Below are positions 18,617 through 28,453 of a DNA stretch of 64,000 nucleotides, piece after piece. The notes beneath the pieces are model-generated. The model saw nothing but the letters and a program-made list of their open reading frames with translations. It was not told where the DNA came from and ran no database searches. The translations under genes were made by a program, and so were the position numbers. The DNA is from Bacillus amyloliquefaciens DSM 7 = ATCC 23350 (GTDB lineage: Bacteria > Bacillota > Bacilli > Bacillales > Bacillaceae): assembly GCF_000196735.1 (NCBI RefSeq), contig NC_014551.1, positions 2,785,001 to 2,849,000 on the forward strand. Direction: 5' to 3'. Every line of letters begins with the position of its first letter. Positions within the stretch are counted from its first letter, which is position 1.

Positions 18617-19957
18617 ATGAAACACTCACTACCTGTCAAAGATACCGTGATTATCGGTTTCATGCTTTTCGCACTTTTTTTCGGGGCAGGAAACATGATA
18701 TATCCGCCGGAGCTCGGGCAAGCGGCAGGACATAATGTCTGGAAAGCGATGGGCGGTTTCTTACTGACCGGCGTAGGTCTGCCGCTATTGGGTATTATCG
18801 CCATCGCATTAACGGGAAAAGATGCAAAAGGACTTGCCGATAAAGCTCATCCGGTATTCGGCACGATTTTCACCGTTGTGCTTTATTTATCAATCGGGCC
18901 GCTTTTTGCGATTCCGAGAACCGGAACCGTTTCATATGAAATCGGTGCAGTTCCGTTCTTAAGCGGTGTTCCGGAAAGATTATCTTTATTTATTTTCACT
19001 TTAATCTTTTTTTCCATTACGTATTATTTAGCTCTTAATCCGTCCAAAATCGTGGACAGAGTCGGGAAGATTTTGACTCCCATTAAATTCGGTATTATTT
19101 TAATCATTGTCATTAAAGCCATCGCCACTCCGATGGGCGGGCTGGGCGCCGTACATCAGGAATACTCCGGAACGCCGGTGTTCAAAGGATTTTTGGAAGG
19201 CTATAAAACAATGGATGCGCTCGCTTCAATCGTCTTCGGTGTTGTTGTGGTCAATGCTGTTAAGAGCAGGGGCGTCACCCAGCGAAAAGCGCTTGCGGCC
19301 GCTTGTATTAAAGCGGGACTTATTGCAGCGGCAGGTTTGACATTCATTTATTTATCTTTAGCCTATTTGGGAGCGACAAGCACAAACGCTGTAGGGCCGC
19401 TCGGCGAAGGCGCAAAGATTTTATCAGCTTCATCCGATTACCTGTTCGGTTCATTAGGAAACATTGTTCTCGGTGCCGCCATCACCGTTGCGTGCTTAAC
19501 GACGAGCATCGGGCTTGTCACATCTTGCGGCGAATATTTTTCAAAATTGATTCCCGCTTTATCATACAAAATGGTAGTTACGATTGTCACGCTGTTCAGC
19601 CTGGCGATTTCAAATTTCGGGCTTGCTGAGATCATTGCATTTTCAGTTCCTATTCTATCAGCCATTTACCCGCTGGCGATTGTCATTATTGTCCTTTCCT
19701 TTATTGATAAAATCTTTAAGGAAAGACGGGAAGTCTATATCGCCTGCCTGATCGGAACGGGGCTGTTCAGCATCTTGGACGGCTTGAAGGCAGCCGGCAT
19801 TCCGCTCGGATCACTAGATTCATTCTTAAACGCGAACCTTCCGCTTTACAGCATTGGAATCGGCTGGGTGCTTCCGGGCATTGCCGGAGCGATCATCGGC
19901 TGTATCATCACGTTTTTTACCAGCCCGCCAATCGAATTGAATAAAGCGAAATCGTAA
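18617..19957 (+). CDS. braB: Branched-chain amino acid:cation symporter BraB
   Basis: A 446-residue polytopic LIVCS-family transporter with about 12 hydrophobic segments that imports isoleucine, leucine and valine with Na+ or H+. The family start FFGAGNMIYPPELG lies near residue 21. The ATG at 18617 has AGGAGG 7 nt ahead; the longer ORF begins inside the promoter leader. Standalone gene with a strong promoter, a CodY-like site in its leader and a terminator after it. Confidence 0.95.
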   Translation: MKHSLPVKDTVIIGFMLFALFFGAGNMIYPPELGQAAGHNVWKAMGGFLLTGVGLPLLGIIAIALTGKDAKGLADKAHPVFGTIFTVVLYLSIGPLFAIPRTGTVSYEIGAVPFLSGVPERLSLFIFTLIFFSITYYLALNPSKIVDRVGKILTPIKFGIILIIVIKAIATPMGGLGAVHQEYSGTPVFKGFLEGYKTMDALASIVFGVVVVNAVKSRGVTQRKALAAACIKAGLIAAAGLTFIYLSLAYLGATSTNAVGPLGEGAKILSASSDYLFGSLGNIVLGAAITVACLTTSIGLVTSCGEYFSKLIPALSYKMVVTIVTLFSLAISNFGLAEIIAFSVPILSAIYPLAIVIIVLSFIDKIFKERREVYIACLIGTGLFSILDGLKAAGIPLGSLDSFLNANLPLYSIGIGWVLPGIAGAIIGCIITFFTSPPIELNKAKS

Positions 19958-19962
19958 CATTC

Positions 19963-20004
19963 AGCGTCTGCGGCTTGACGTATATCAGCCGCAGGCGCTT
20001 TTTT
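19963..20004 (+). terminator. Terminator after braB
   Basis: A 13-bp stem with one mismatch (AGCGTCTGCGGCT/AGCCGCAGGCGCT) followed by six T. Confidence 0.9.
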
Positions 20005-20020
20005 ATATTCCGGGAGAAAC

Positions 20021-20060
20021 AAAAAAACTGCACCTCTGATTTCCATCAGGGTGCAGTTTT
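20021..20060 (-). terminator. Terminator after ezrA
   Basis: Stem AAACTGCACC/GGTGCAGTTT-type with TGAT/ATCA inside, then a run of seven T on the minus strand; 11 nt after the ezrA stop. Confidence 0.9.
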
Positions 20061-20070
20061 TGCTTGTACG

Positions 20071-21762
20071 CTATGAAGCAGATTGATCAGCTTTAATTTT
20101 TTTCACGGCGCCGGGAGCCGCTTTTTCAACCGCAGCCGCCGCCATCTCGTAAGCTTCATTGTAGCTGTAAGCGTAAAACAGCCGTTCCGCTTCTTTCAGC
20201 TGTTCGGATAAAATGTGATTCTGGCTTCGGAAACGGTTTCCGTACTGGATGATCCGCTCAATAAGCTTCACCTGAATCACCAGTTCTTCCGCCTCTTCAC
20301 TGACTTCCGCAACCATCTTTTCAGCTTCATTCAGATGTTTGGCGGCTTCCTCCATGTTTAACGGCAGCTCTTCCAATTGGCTGACGGTTTTTTCTATATG
20401 ATGATTTGCCGTCTCGAGCTTGTCCTTGACCTGTTCAGGAATACCCGGCACATTGCTTTTTTGCAGCATTCTCGCTGTGTCAGAAATGGTTTTCCGAAGG
20501 TGCATCAGCGTTTCACGCGCCTGCAGTTCTTCTTTTCTGAGCGCTTGCAGATTTTCACGGTATTCGGCATGTTCTTTCTGAGCCTCTTCCATCTGCTTTT
20601 CGATGGCCTCAACTTCTTCAATCAGCAGAGAGTAAGCGACATGCTCTCCGTCAAGTTTTTCTCTCGCCTGCTCAAGGAGCCGGCCGATCGTTTCCATCTG
20701 TTTTTCAAACGCATGCTGTCTGCCGATTTCTCCCGCCGTCAGCTGATAGCTTTCCTTGACGAGCTCTGTTTCGGTTTTTGTGCGGTCTTTTTCTTCCTCA
20801 AGCTTCTCATACGCGATGATCAGTTCAGGCATTTTGCTTAAGACGGACTGTCCGGCTTCCACTTCGCCTTCCAGCTGTTCATACATCGATTGAATTGTTT
20901 CATCAATCAGCTGAAGAATGGCGGACGCTTCGTCGACATCCAATTCTTCCAAAAGCGCGTGTTCTGCCCGTTTCACTTGATTTGTGAGTGTCTCCAGCTC
21001 TTTTTCGATTTGAATATGTTCCAGTTTGTAGCCTTTTTCCGTCATTTCCCGGTAGCCGTCTTTCAGCTTGGCAATTTGGTTCGGCACGGTCTGTTTACAG
21101 TCCGCGAGCAGTTTCGGAACGTCATCTATGTATGTTTGAAGCTGATCCAGCCTGCGGTCCTGTTCAAGCAGCACTTTTCTCGCTTTGATGTAATTGCCGC
21201 CTTCCGTCTCTTCTTCGAACTCTTTTATGCCGCTCCAGATTTCGTCGAGATCCGTCTCCAGGCTGTTATAAAGCTCTCCGTAGAGATGGCTGTACGCCAG
21301 AAGGTTCTTCCGCGCTTTTGAATACCGCTCACGCACCTGTTCAATCTCTCCGCGGCTTTTTTCCTCGCTCGTCACAAGGTCGCTGATCTCACGCAGGATG
21401 CCTTCTATATTTGATTCGGCGGCGGTGAGGAGATCGTCGATGTGGACAAGCACCTGATTCGCTTTTTTAAACCGGTATTTGTCGGCGTTCTCTTCGGCAT
21501 CATAAAGGAGCTCTTCTACTTTCGGCAGATGGGCTGTGACAATTTCATCCCACTCCTCGCGCCATCTTTCAAAGAACTCTTCCGTCTCTCCGGTCATTTT
21601 CAGATGTTTGATCTTGGACATTTCTTCCACAATCGAACGGTTTAAAATTTCAATCTTCCATGACTCCAGCCGGTCAATTTCCGTATAAATTTTTTTCCTG
21701 AAAAAGTAGCCCGCCGCAAAGAGTGCGAGCAGTATAACCAATAATCCGATGACTAACTCCAT
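20071..21762 (-). CDS. ezrA: Septation ring formation regulator EzrA
   Basis: A 563-residue membrane protein that limits FtsZ ring formation to midcell and links it to cell wall synthesis. One N-terminal transmembrane helix (about residues 2-21) is followed by FFRKKIYTEID and almost continuous Glu/Lys/Leu-rich coiled coil forming spectrin-like repeats in the cytoplasm. A QNHILSEQLKEAERLFYAY segment near the C-terminus is the conserved patch. The ATG at 21762 gives the usual length; the longer ORF would place charged residues before the membrane anchor. Confidence 0.96.
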   Translation of the reverse strand: MELVIGLLVILLALFAAGYFFRKKIYTEIDRLESWKIEILNRSIVEEMSKIKHLKMTGETEEFFERWREEWDEIVTAHLPKVEELLYDAEENADKYRFKKANQVLVHIDDLLTAAESNIEGILREISDLVTSEEKSRGEIEQVRERYSKARKNLLAYSHLYGELYNSLETDLDEIWSGIKEFEEETEGGNYIKARKVLLEQDRRLDQLQTYIDDVPKLLADCKQTVPNQIAKLKDGYREMTEKGYKLEHIQIEKELETLTNQVKRAEHALLEELDVDEASAILQLIDETIQSMYEQLEGEVEAGQSVLSKMPELIIAYEKLEEEKDRTKTETELVKESYQLTAGEIGRQHAFEKQMETIGRLLEQAREKLDGEHVAYSLLIEEVEAIEKQMEEAQKEHAEYRENLQALRKEELQARETLMHLRKTISDTARMLQKSNVPGIPEQVKDKLETANHHIEKTVSQLEELPLNMEEAAKHLNEAEKMVAEVSEEAEELVIQVKLIERIIQYGNRFRSQNHILSEQLKEAERLFYAYSYNEAYEMAAAAVEKAAPGAVKKIKADQSAS

Positions 21763-21957
21763 AATGAGCCCCCTTGTTGTTCTCATAATCTGTCAGGGTG
21801 TTTTATGTATTCAGAAAGATTTCAATATATGTATTGAGAAAATCTGTCGTTTTCATTGTTATTATGATACCATGTAACCAACATTTTTTGACCAGAAATC
21901 AAAAACTTTTTGCATAATTTCGGCAGGATTCTGCAATTTTTTAATGGAGTGACAAAA

Positions 21958-22770
21958 ATGGAAAAACGAGACGCTCATATCCACACGCCTTTTTGCCCTC
22001 ACGGCTCGAAGGACGCGCTGAAACAATATGTCGAAAAAGCCCTGGAAAGAGGCTTTACATCTATCACATTTACTGAGCATGCCCCCCTCCCTCCGTCTTT
22101 TCAAGATCCTACACCGCTTCGAGACAGCGCAATGGCTCTCAGAGAGATGGAGGCCTATTTGGACCGGGTCTCACAATTAAAAAAGGTATACATGGGACAA
22201 ATCAGCATCCTGACAGGGCTTGAAACCGATTTTATCTCAGGGTATGAGGAGGAAACCGCGGCGTTTCTGAATACATACGGCCCCTCACTGGATGACGGCA
22301 TTTTATCTGTTCATTTTTTGAAGGCCGGCCCGTCTTATATATGCCTCGATTATGATGAGCACGCGTTTCAGCGGCTCGCCGCGCACTTCGGAAGCATTGA
22401 AGCGGTATATGAGCAATACTATGAAACTGTGTATTCTTCCATTGTAACACCGCTCGGCCCCTTTAAGCCAAAACGGGTCGGCCATATCACACTCGTTAAA
22501 AAATTCGCGCGCCTTTTCCCTTACAGCATGTCACCTCAAATAAGAGAGCTTGTGACCCGCTGCCTTGACGCTGTGAAGAAGCACGGAATGGAGCTGGATA
22601 TTAATACATCCGGGCTCAGAAAGAAGTTTGCCGGGGAAGTATACATGGAGGATTGGATGGCGGAGACGGCGAAGCAAAAAAAAATCCCGCTCATATTCGG
22701 GTCGGACGCCCATCAAGCGGAAGATGTCGGCAGTTTCTATGAAACGTACAAAAGCATCATTACTTCATAA
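21958..22770 (+). CDS. hisJ: Histidinol-phosphatase HisJ (PHP family)
   Basis: A 270-residue PHP-domain metallophosphatase converting histidinol phosphate to histidinol, separate from the main his operon as in B. subtilis. Metal ligands: HIHTPFCPHG at residues 7-16, TEHAP near 40, SVHFL near 115 and GSDAH near 253. The ATG at 21958 follows GGAGTGAC. It converges on yttP; the two coding ends overlap by 11 nt and no terminator lies between them. Confidence 0.94.
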   Translation: MEKRDAHIHTPFCPHGSKDALKQYVEKALERGFTSITFTEHAPLPPSFQDPTPLRDSAMALREMEAYLDRVSQLKKVYMGQISILTGLETDFISGYEEETAAFLNTYGPSLDDGILSVHFLKAGPSYICLDYDEHAFQRLAAHFGSIEAVYEQYYETVYSSIVTPLGPFKPKRVGHITLVKKFARLFPYSMSPQIRELVTRCLDAVKKHGMELDINTSGLRKKFAGEVYMEDWMAETAKQKKIPLIFGSDAHQAEDVGSFYETYKSIITS

Positions 22771-23383
22771 GCACCGCATCAGGCCGGCGAAACACGCTTT
22801 CGATCCAAATCTTCACCTCTTCAAAATACTTTTTATAAAAATACGGTTCATGAGGCTGCATATAGAGCACCTCCGTAATATATTGTGGCTGAAGATACGG
22901 CATCATCAAGAGGGATTTCAATTGCAGAATAAAATGCGGCACGGGCAGCGTCAGACGCCTATCGCGTGACTGCCCTTCTTCGATCACCAGCTGGAAAATA
23001 TATTTTTCTTTCATTAAATAAGTAGACATAATTTCCCTGATAAGCACAGAATCAATCGTCACTTCCCGGTACACAAACCGCGTTAATTGACGATGATCGT
23101 GCTGATAGGATAAAATATCAAAAATCACCCGCAGGATGCGTTCCTGTGCGTCTTCACCGTTCATACTGACGGCGGCGTTTTCCAGCGCCTCAGTGTAGCC
23201 TTCGTAAAACTCGGAAACTAAATGTTCCATTAATCCGCCTTTCCCTTTAAAATAGTAGGAGATGTGCGCAACATTTACATCAGCTGACTTTGCGATTTCA
23301 CGGACGGACGTGCCGGAATAGCCTTTTTGGTTAAACAGCTGGACAGCGGCGTTAATAATTTTGTCTTTGGTGCTTACTTTCAT
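22760..23383 (-). CDS. yttP: TetR-family regulator YttP
   Basis: A 207-residue TetR/AcrR-type repressor. The N-terminal HTH spans about residues 5-50 (LFNQKGYSGTSVREIAKSADVNVAHISYYF); the C-terminal two thirds are helical and include a segment with YREVTIDSVLIREIMSTYL. The ATG at 23383 has a weak GGGGTGAGCC site and gives the length I recall for B. subtilis. Ligand and targets are unknown. Divergent from ytsP, which is a candidate target by position only. Confidence 0.9.
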   Translation of the reverse strand: MKVSTKDKIINAAVQLFNQKGYSGTSVREIAKSADVNVAHISYYFKGKGGLMEHLVSEFYEGYTEALENAAVSMNGEDAQERILRVIFDILSYQHDHRQLTRFVYREVTIDSVLIREIMSTYLMKEKYIFQLVIEEGQSRDRRLTLPVPHFILQLKSLLMMPYLQPQYITEVLYMQPHEPYFYKKYFEEVKIWIESVFRRPDAVLMK

Positions 23384-23507
23384 ACGGCTCACCCCTTTAT
23401 GTTACCAATTCAAGCCGAAGGGCGCCGTTCCTGTAAGAACTTCTCGACAAATGCCGGCAGAACGGCCGGAACTTTGTTTGATATTATAGAAAAAGTGAGG
23501 GTTTTCC

Positions 23508-23990
23508 ATGTTTCATGTCGAAAAACAATCCGGAGATAAAGAAAAAAGTTATCAGCTTCTGCTTAAACAGCTCGAAGCCATGACAGAAGATGAAACAGAT
23601 GCGATCGCAAATTACGCGAATGCGTCAGCGCTTTTATACCATTCCTTACATGAAGTCAACTGGGCGGGGTTTTACTTTGCTAAAGAGGGCGAGCTTGTGC
23701 TCGGACCGTTTCAAGGGCTTCCTGCCTGTGTGCGCATTCCGTTCGGCAAAGGCGTATGCGGCACTGCCTACTCTAATGGCGCAGTGCAGCGGATTGCCGA
23801 TGTGCATGCGTTCCCGGGACATATCGCCTGTGACGCGGCTTCCCAGTCAGAAATCGTTCTTCCGATCCGCGTAAACGGTGAAGTGATCGGTGTGCTGGAC
23901 ATTGACAGCCCCGTGAAAAACCGTTTTGATGAAACAGACGAATCCTATTTAGCACAGTTTGTTGAAACGCTTGAAAAACGATTAGGATAA
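23508..23990 (+). CDS. ytsP: Free methionine-R-sulfoxide reductase (GAF domain) YtsP
   Basis: A 160-residue single GAF-domain protein of the fRMsr family, which reduces free Met-R-sulfoxide. The three family cysteines are visible in LPACVRIPFGKGVCGTAY and HIACDAAS, and the WAGFYF and LDIDS motifs are intact. The gene starts MFHVEKQSGDKEKSY. It is likely part of cytosolic oxidative-damage repair with thioredoxin as reductant. Tail-to-tail with dgcP, sharing a terminator. Confidence 0.92.
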   Translation: MFHVEKQSGDKEKSYQLLLKQLEAMTEDETDAIANYANASALLYHSLHEVNWAGFYFAKEGELVLGPFQGLPACVRIPFGKGVCGTAYSNGAVQRIADVHAFPGHIACDAASQSEIVLPIRVNGEVIGVLDIDSPVKNRFDETDESYLAQFVETLEKRLG

Positions 23991-24027
23991 AAAAAAGGAG
24001 TTCGGCCCGCGGGCCGGCTCCTTTTTT
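23991..24027. terminator. Bidirectional terminator between ytsP and dgcP
   Basis: A long stem with arms AAAAAAGGAG-GGCCC/GGGCC-CTCCTTTTTT, flanked by A and T runs in both directions. Confidence 0.9.
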
Positions 24028-25774
24028 ACGTCGCCGTGCTGTTTTGATGGATGATCAGCCGGTTTTTACCGTTCCGTTTGGCGGTATAAAGCGCCTCATC
24101 CGCTTGCTGAACGAGCATTTTCAACGGCATCGGGTCAGTCTTTGACCAGCAGGAAACACCGCAGGAAATCGTCACGCGCGGTTCGGTGTTTTCCCGGATG
24201 GCGCGGACCAGCCTTCTGGCGATGCGTTCCCCGGATGATACGTTGATATTCGGCAGATAGACAGCCAGCTCCTCGCCTCCCCATCTCGCAGCGACATCGT
24301 GCTCCCGGATATGGTTTTTCATAACGGAGGCCACCTGTATCAGGATCGAATCCCCCGTTTGATGACCGTATGTATCATTAATGTTTTTGAAATTATCGAT
24401 ATCAACGAGGATGAATACACCCCGTTTATGAATTTTCATGCTGTATTGAATTTTCTCATCCAAATAGGTTCTTGAATACAGCTCCGTCAGCTGGTCTGTC
24501 TGAACAAGATGCTCAAGCCTGTCGCGCAGCATGGAGTTCGTGACCGCCAATGTCGCATGGTGAATGAGCGCCTGAAAAAGCTTATACATTTCAAACGTAA
24601 AAGCGTATAAATCCTTTTTCAATAAAATCGCGAATCCGAAGACGGTGTCATTTTCGATCATCGGCACCGCCATCAGCGAACCGTAGCCATTTTCGCCGAA
24701 TACAGTCTTTCCGCTGCCGATAAACACACCTTTTTCTCCTTCGAACAGCTTTTCTTTCACAATGCTGATGTATGCGTCCGCGCGTTCTGTCTTAAAAAAG
24801 GCGGTATGCCCGGGAAGCAGATTTTGCGCTTCAAAATGGTCAATATGAAAAAAAGCCACTTCTTCCGCATGAAACGATTGAATCATAATAGCGGCGAGCT
24901 CCCGCATCGTATCAGTGAGCCTGAGACGCTGATTCAGCTGACGCGATGTTTCATTGATGAGCTCAAGATTCGCAATGCTTTTTTTCGATTGCTCATACAG
25001 CTGCGCATTTTCAAATGCTTTTCCCGCTGCGCCCGCAAGCAGCATCATTTCACTCAGAGAACTGCACGAAAGCGCGGCATCCTGCAGCCCCTCAGCCTTC
25101 AGAACCCCGTAAGTCCCCTGCTGGCCTTTAATCGGCAGGTAAGCAGATGACCTGCCTTTCCTGAGCATTCTGCCTGACAAATAAACCTTCAGGGCAAACG
25201 GATCGGCATCTTCTCCGTCCATATGCAATTCTTTTGCGGGGAGCTGTCTGTCCGTATCCTGATCCTGCGAGATAAACAGTAAAAAACGGAAAGACTGGAA
25301 AGCCTTCCTCAAACTCGCCTGCAGTTTTTCCAATACTTCATCCTGATCTAAAAGCGAATGGAACATTTCTGTCATTTTGTGAATTTTCCGCTGATGCTTT
25401 GTTTTGTCAAACAGCCCGCTTTGTCTCACAGATTGATTGATAAATTGAGTAACGAGCTCAGGCAATGATTCCGGGATCGGAAGTCCGCTTTCCGAGCGCA
25501 GATAAAAGGATCTGCCGGACGTCTGATTCCTGATCATAAAACGGCCGTCACTCTCTTTCAGCGGAGCATAATTCGGTTCCTCTTCTGTTTTTATGGTGAA
25601 ACGTGTTGATTCAGCCGGTGAAAGGGTCAATGAAAGAGATGTAAAGCAGGATTCAAGAGCTGAGGCCAGCCATAACAGCGAGTCGGATAATGAGACGGAT
25701 TCAGATTTCGTCAAGAAAAAAGAAAGCATTTTCTGATGAAAGGCCGTAACTTCATCGATTGTTTGTTTTTTCAT
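24026..25774 (-). CDS. dgcP: Diguanylate cyclase DgcP (YtrP)
   Basis: A 582-residue cytosolic protein. The first 400 residues hold two GAF-like regions (one around 140-260, another around 275-405 containing FGFAILLKKDLYAF). A C-terminal GGDEF domain carries the active-site motif GGEEL near residue 490. An inhibitory-site motif REHD lies five residues before it, so the enzyme is expected to make c-di-GMP from GTP with feedback inhibition. The ATG at 25774 follows TTTAGGTGATAAAA; a GTG nine nt earlier is unlikely. It corresponds to B. subtilis DgcP. Divergent from rpsD. Confidence 0.93.
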   Translation of the reverse strand: MKKQTIDEVTAFHQKMLSFFLTKSESVSLSDSLLWLASALESCFTSLSLTLSPAESTRFTIKTEEEPNYAPLKESDGRFMIRNQTSGRSFYLRSESGLPIPESLPELVTQFINQSVRQSGLFDKTKHQRKIHKMTEMFHSLLDQDEVLEKLQASLRKAFQSFRFLLFISQDQDTDRQLPAKELHMDGEDADPFALKVYLSGRMLRKGRSSAYLPIKGQQGTYGVLKAEGLQDAALSCSSLSEMMLLAGAAGKAFENAQLYEQSKKSIANLELINETSRQLNQRLRLTDTMRELAAIMIQSFHAEEVAFFHIDHFEAQNLLPGHTAFFKTERADAYISIVKEKLFEGEKGVFIGSGKTVFGENGYGSLMAVPMIENDTVFGFAILLKKDLYAFTFEMYKLFQALIHHATLAVTNSMLRDRLEHLVQTDQLTELYSRTYLDEKIQYSMKIHKRGVFILVDIDNFKNINDTYGHQTGDSILIQVASVMKNHIREHDVAARWGGEELAVYLPNINVSSGERIARRLVRAIRENTEPRVTISCGVSCWSKTDPMPLKMLVQQADEALYTAKRNGKNRLIIHQNSTAT

Positions 25775-25847
25775 TTTTATCACCTAAACATGTACTACTC
25801 ATTTTTGTACATTATATCATAAACCGACAGTCTTCATGGAGAAATGG

Positions 25848-25876
25848 TTGACGGCGGCCGGGAAAAATCATATAAT
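25848..25876 (+). promoter_or_regulatory. Sigma-A promoter of rpsD
   Basis: TTGACG (25848-25853), exactly 17 nt, perfect TATAAT (25871-25876). The transcript should start near 25883, giving a leader of about 185 nt. Confidence 0.85.
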
Positions 25877-25882
25877 GTTCTT

Positions 25883-26671
<789 letters not shown>

Positions 26672-26699
26672 GTAAAACGCTCTTTAAAGAGCATTGGAT

Positions 26700-26744
26700 T
26701 AAACCCCGGAAATGTTGTGATGACAATGTTTCCGGGGTTTTTCT
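26700..26744 (+). terminator. Terminator after rpsD
   Basis: Stem AAACCCCGGAAA/TTTCCGGGGTTT with an inner loop of about 16 nt and five T after it. Confidence 0.92.
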
Positions 26745-26794
26745 TTTGGTTGTGTAAACTGCCCCCGTACTCAGCCGTTTATCCCGGAGAATAT

Positions 26795-26824
26795 AAAAAG
26801 CACCCGTTCATCCGGGTGCTTTTT
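26795..26824 (-). terminator. Terminator after hmp
   Basis: Stem AAAAAGCACCCG/CGGGTGCTTTTT with a 5-nt loop, about 20 nt after the hmp stop on the minus strand. Confidence 0.9.
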
Positions 26825-26843
26825 ATCGTATTTCATTCTTCCA

Positions 26844-28034
26844 TCACACCATACTCAGCTGCGGTTCGAATAATTCGTAGTGGATCGATTCTGGCGGTGT
26901 ATTGAATTCAGAAATCAGCTTTTTCATTGCTTTAATGAATGACGGTGAGCCGCACAGGTAAAAATCAGCATCTTTATCTGTCATCACTTCTTCTAAAAGC
27001 CGCTTGTCAATCCGGCCTTCCCGAAAACGAATGTTTTCTGAACGGTCTTGTTCGGACGGCTCGCTGTAAATAAAGACAGTGTCAACGGATGAATGTTCCG
27101 CAGCTTCCTCAGCTTCATGCCGCAAAGCATGATACTCTCCGCTCCTTGCCGCATGGATGAAAAGAACATTTCGCTGCGGCTGGGTTTTCACAACCGTTTT
27201 TAACATGCTGATCATCGGCGTAATCCCGACACCGGCACTGATGAGAACCAGGTTCTTCTTTGAGGCAGGGTCCAATATGAAGTCACCGGCCGGGGCGCTG
27301 ATCTCGATTGAATCTTTTTCATGTAATTGGTCATGCAGATAAGAGGAAACAACCCCTTCTTTTTTAACGGAAATCCGGAAATAATCCTTACCGGACACGT
27401 CCGATAAGCTGTACTGGCGGATATGCGTATAACCCGTGTCCGGAATGTATACTTTTACACTGATATACTGTCCTGCTTTGAATTCAGGCAGCGGCTGTCC
27501 GTCTTCCGGTTTTAGATAAAATGACGTTATCTCTTTGCTTTCTCTTACCTTTTTATCAATTTTAAACGGCTTATAGTCTTTCCATCCGCCTTTTTGCGTT
27601 GCCGCTTGTTCATACATGTCCTTCTCAATTCCGATAAATGCGTCTGCAATTGCGCCGTATGCTTTTTCCCACGCCTGAATGACCTCAGGAGTAGCCGCGT
27701 CCTGTAACACATCCTTTATCGCTATTAACAAAAACTTTCCAACGATTGGGTAATGCTCGGGCTTAACTCCGATACTCCGGTGTTTATGGCTGATTTGTTT
27801 AACGACGGGAATTATGTTTTCCAAGCGGTCAATATTGGCGGCGGCTGCAATCACGGCATTCGATAAGGCTGTACGCTGGTTTTTTTTCTTTTGATTCGTC
27901 TGATTAAAAATATTCAACAGCTCAGGGTGATGCTGAAACAGCAGGTCATAAAATCGTCCTGTGATTTCTTCACCATGCTCTTCCAATACCGGCACGGTGC
28001 TTTTAATGATCGCGATTGTTTTTTCATCGAGCAT
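26844..28034 (-). CDS. hmp: Flavohaemoprotein Hmp (nitric oxide dioxygenase)
   Basis: A 396-residue three-domain protein: N-terminal globin (about 1-138, with the heme-ligand His in QISHKHRSIG near residue 85), FAD-binding domain (about 150-260, with RQYSLSD) and NAD(P)H domain (about 265-396, with AGVGITPMISML and YLCGSPSF). It oxidises NO to nitrate and is induced by nitrosative stress. In B. subtilis 168 hmp sits elsewhere on the chromosome as I recall, so its place beside rpsD is a local difference. ATG at 28034 behind GGGGGGA. Inverted repeats upstream may be regulator sites. Confidence 0.95.
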   Translation of the reverse strand: MLDEKTIAIIKSTVPVLEEHGEEITGRFYDLLFQHHPELLNIFNQTNQKKKNQRTALSNAVIAAAANIDRLENIIPVVKQISHKHRSIGVKPEHYPIVGKFLLIAIKDVLQDAATPEVIQAWEKAYGAIADAFIGIEKDMYEQAATQKGGWKDYKPFKIDKKVRESKEITSFYLKPEDGQPLPEFKAGQYISVKVYIPDTGYTHIRQYSLSDVSGKDYFRISVKKEGVVSSYLHDQLHEKDSIEISAPAGDFILDPASKKNLVLISAGVGITPMISMLKTVVKTQPQRNVLFIHAARSGEYHALRHEAEEAAEHSSVDTVFIYSEPSEQDRSENIRFREGRIDKRLLEEVMTDKDADFYLCGSPSFIKAMKKLISEFNTPPESIHYELFEPQLSMV

Positions 28035-28049
28035 TCTGAAATCCCCCCA

Positions 28050-28063
28050 AGATGTATGCATCT
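28050..28063. promoter_or_regulatory. Near-palindrome just upstream of hmp start
   Basis: AGATGTATGCATCT is symmetric except for the central pair and lies 16-29 nt ahead of the hmp ATG, overlapping or just downstream of its promoter. It resembles part of the B. subtilis NsrR operator (ATRTATYTTAAATATAT) only loosely. Confidence 0.35.
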
Positions 28064-28074
28064 CGATTGACTGA

Positions 28075-28098
28075 AAAGAATCATTTTGAATTCTTTTT
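28075..28098. promoter_or_regulatory. Inverted repeat in hmp promoter region
   Basis: The arms AAAAGAAT and ATTCTTTT (8 bp each, 8-nt spacer) lie 41-64 nt upstream of the hmp start, a typical operator place. The regulator is not identified; NsrR, Fur and ResD are candidates from known hmp control. Confidence 0.4.
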
Positions 28099-28303
28099 TA
28101 TAGATTTCCCCGGTCAAAAAGAATTAACCATTCCGATTTGAAGCGAATTCAGGAAAACCCTGTAGATACTATAAGGATAAAAACAGCAGATAAATGCATT
28201 ATAAAAACCAAACCTGCGGCCCTAAAAAATACGGACTTTTCTCAGTGTACTTGTCCGGTGCAAAATCCTCCTTGTCAGCTATTTAGTACGGGAGGTGAGA
28301 TAA

Positions 28304-28453
28304 ATGGGGAAAGAATCGAAAGTGTATTACTGTGACCCTAAGTATGTTGTGGCTGACACGTATACTGACAGCGAAGCGGTGTACGTCCATCCCATCAAAC
28401 ACATTAACAGAGAGCATATCCGTTATGCTCCCCGTCACGTTTATCATTCATGA
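28304..28453 (+). CDS. Tyr/His-rich small protein, coat-like, possibly frameshifted
   Basis: A 49-codon ORF with an excellent GGGAGGTGAG ribosome binding site. The product has 7 Tyr and 5 His (for example HPIKHINREHIRYAPRHVY), a composition seen in spore coat proteins of the CotD type. The stop at 28451 appears premature: shifting by one base at the codons CAT TCA TGA opens the tail HEIVDPGGPGKCECKKN to a stop at 28518-28520. That looks like a real protein end, with Cys and Lys. A single extra T near 28447 would explain it. Not recognised with certainty; coat function is inferred from composition only. Confidence 0.5.
   Translation: MGKESKVYYCDPKYVVADTYTDSEAVYVHPIKHINREHIRYAPRHVYHS

Noticed and set aside
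20377-21321. Long plus-strand ORFs (154 and 143 codons) opposite ezrA
   Set aside because: Phe-rich translations are the expected shadow of Glu/Lys-rich coiled-coil codons on the other strand; no start signals.
26844-28034. hmp as recent foreign DNA
   Set aside because: Protein and codon use look like the rest of the chromosome; its position differs from 168, but that alone does not show transfer.
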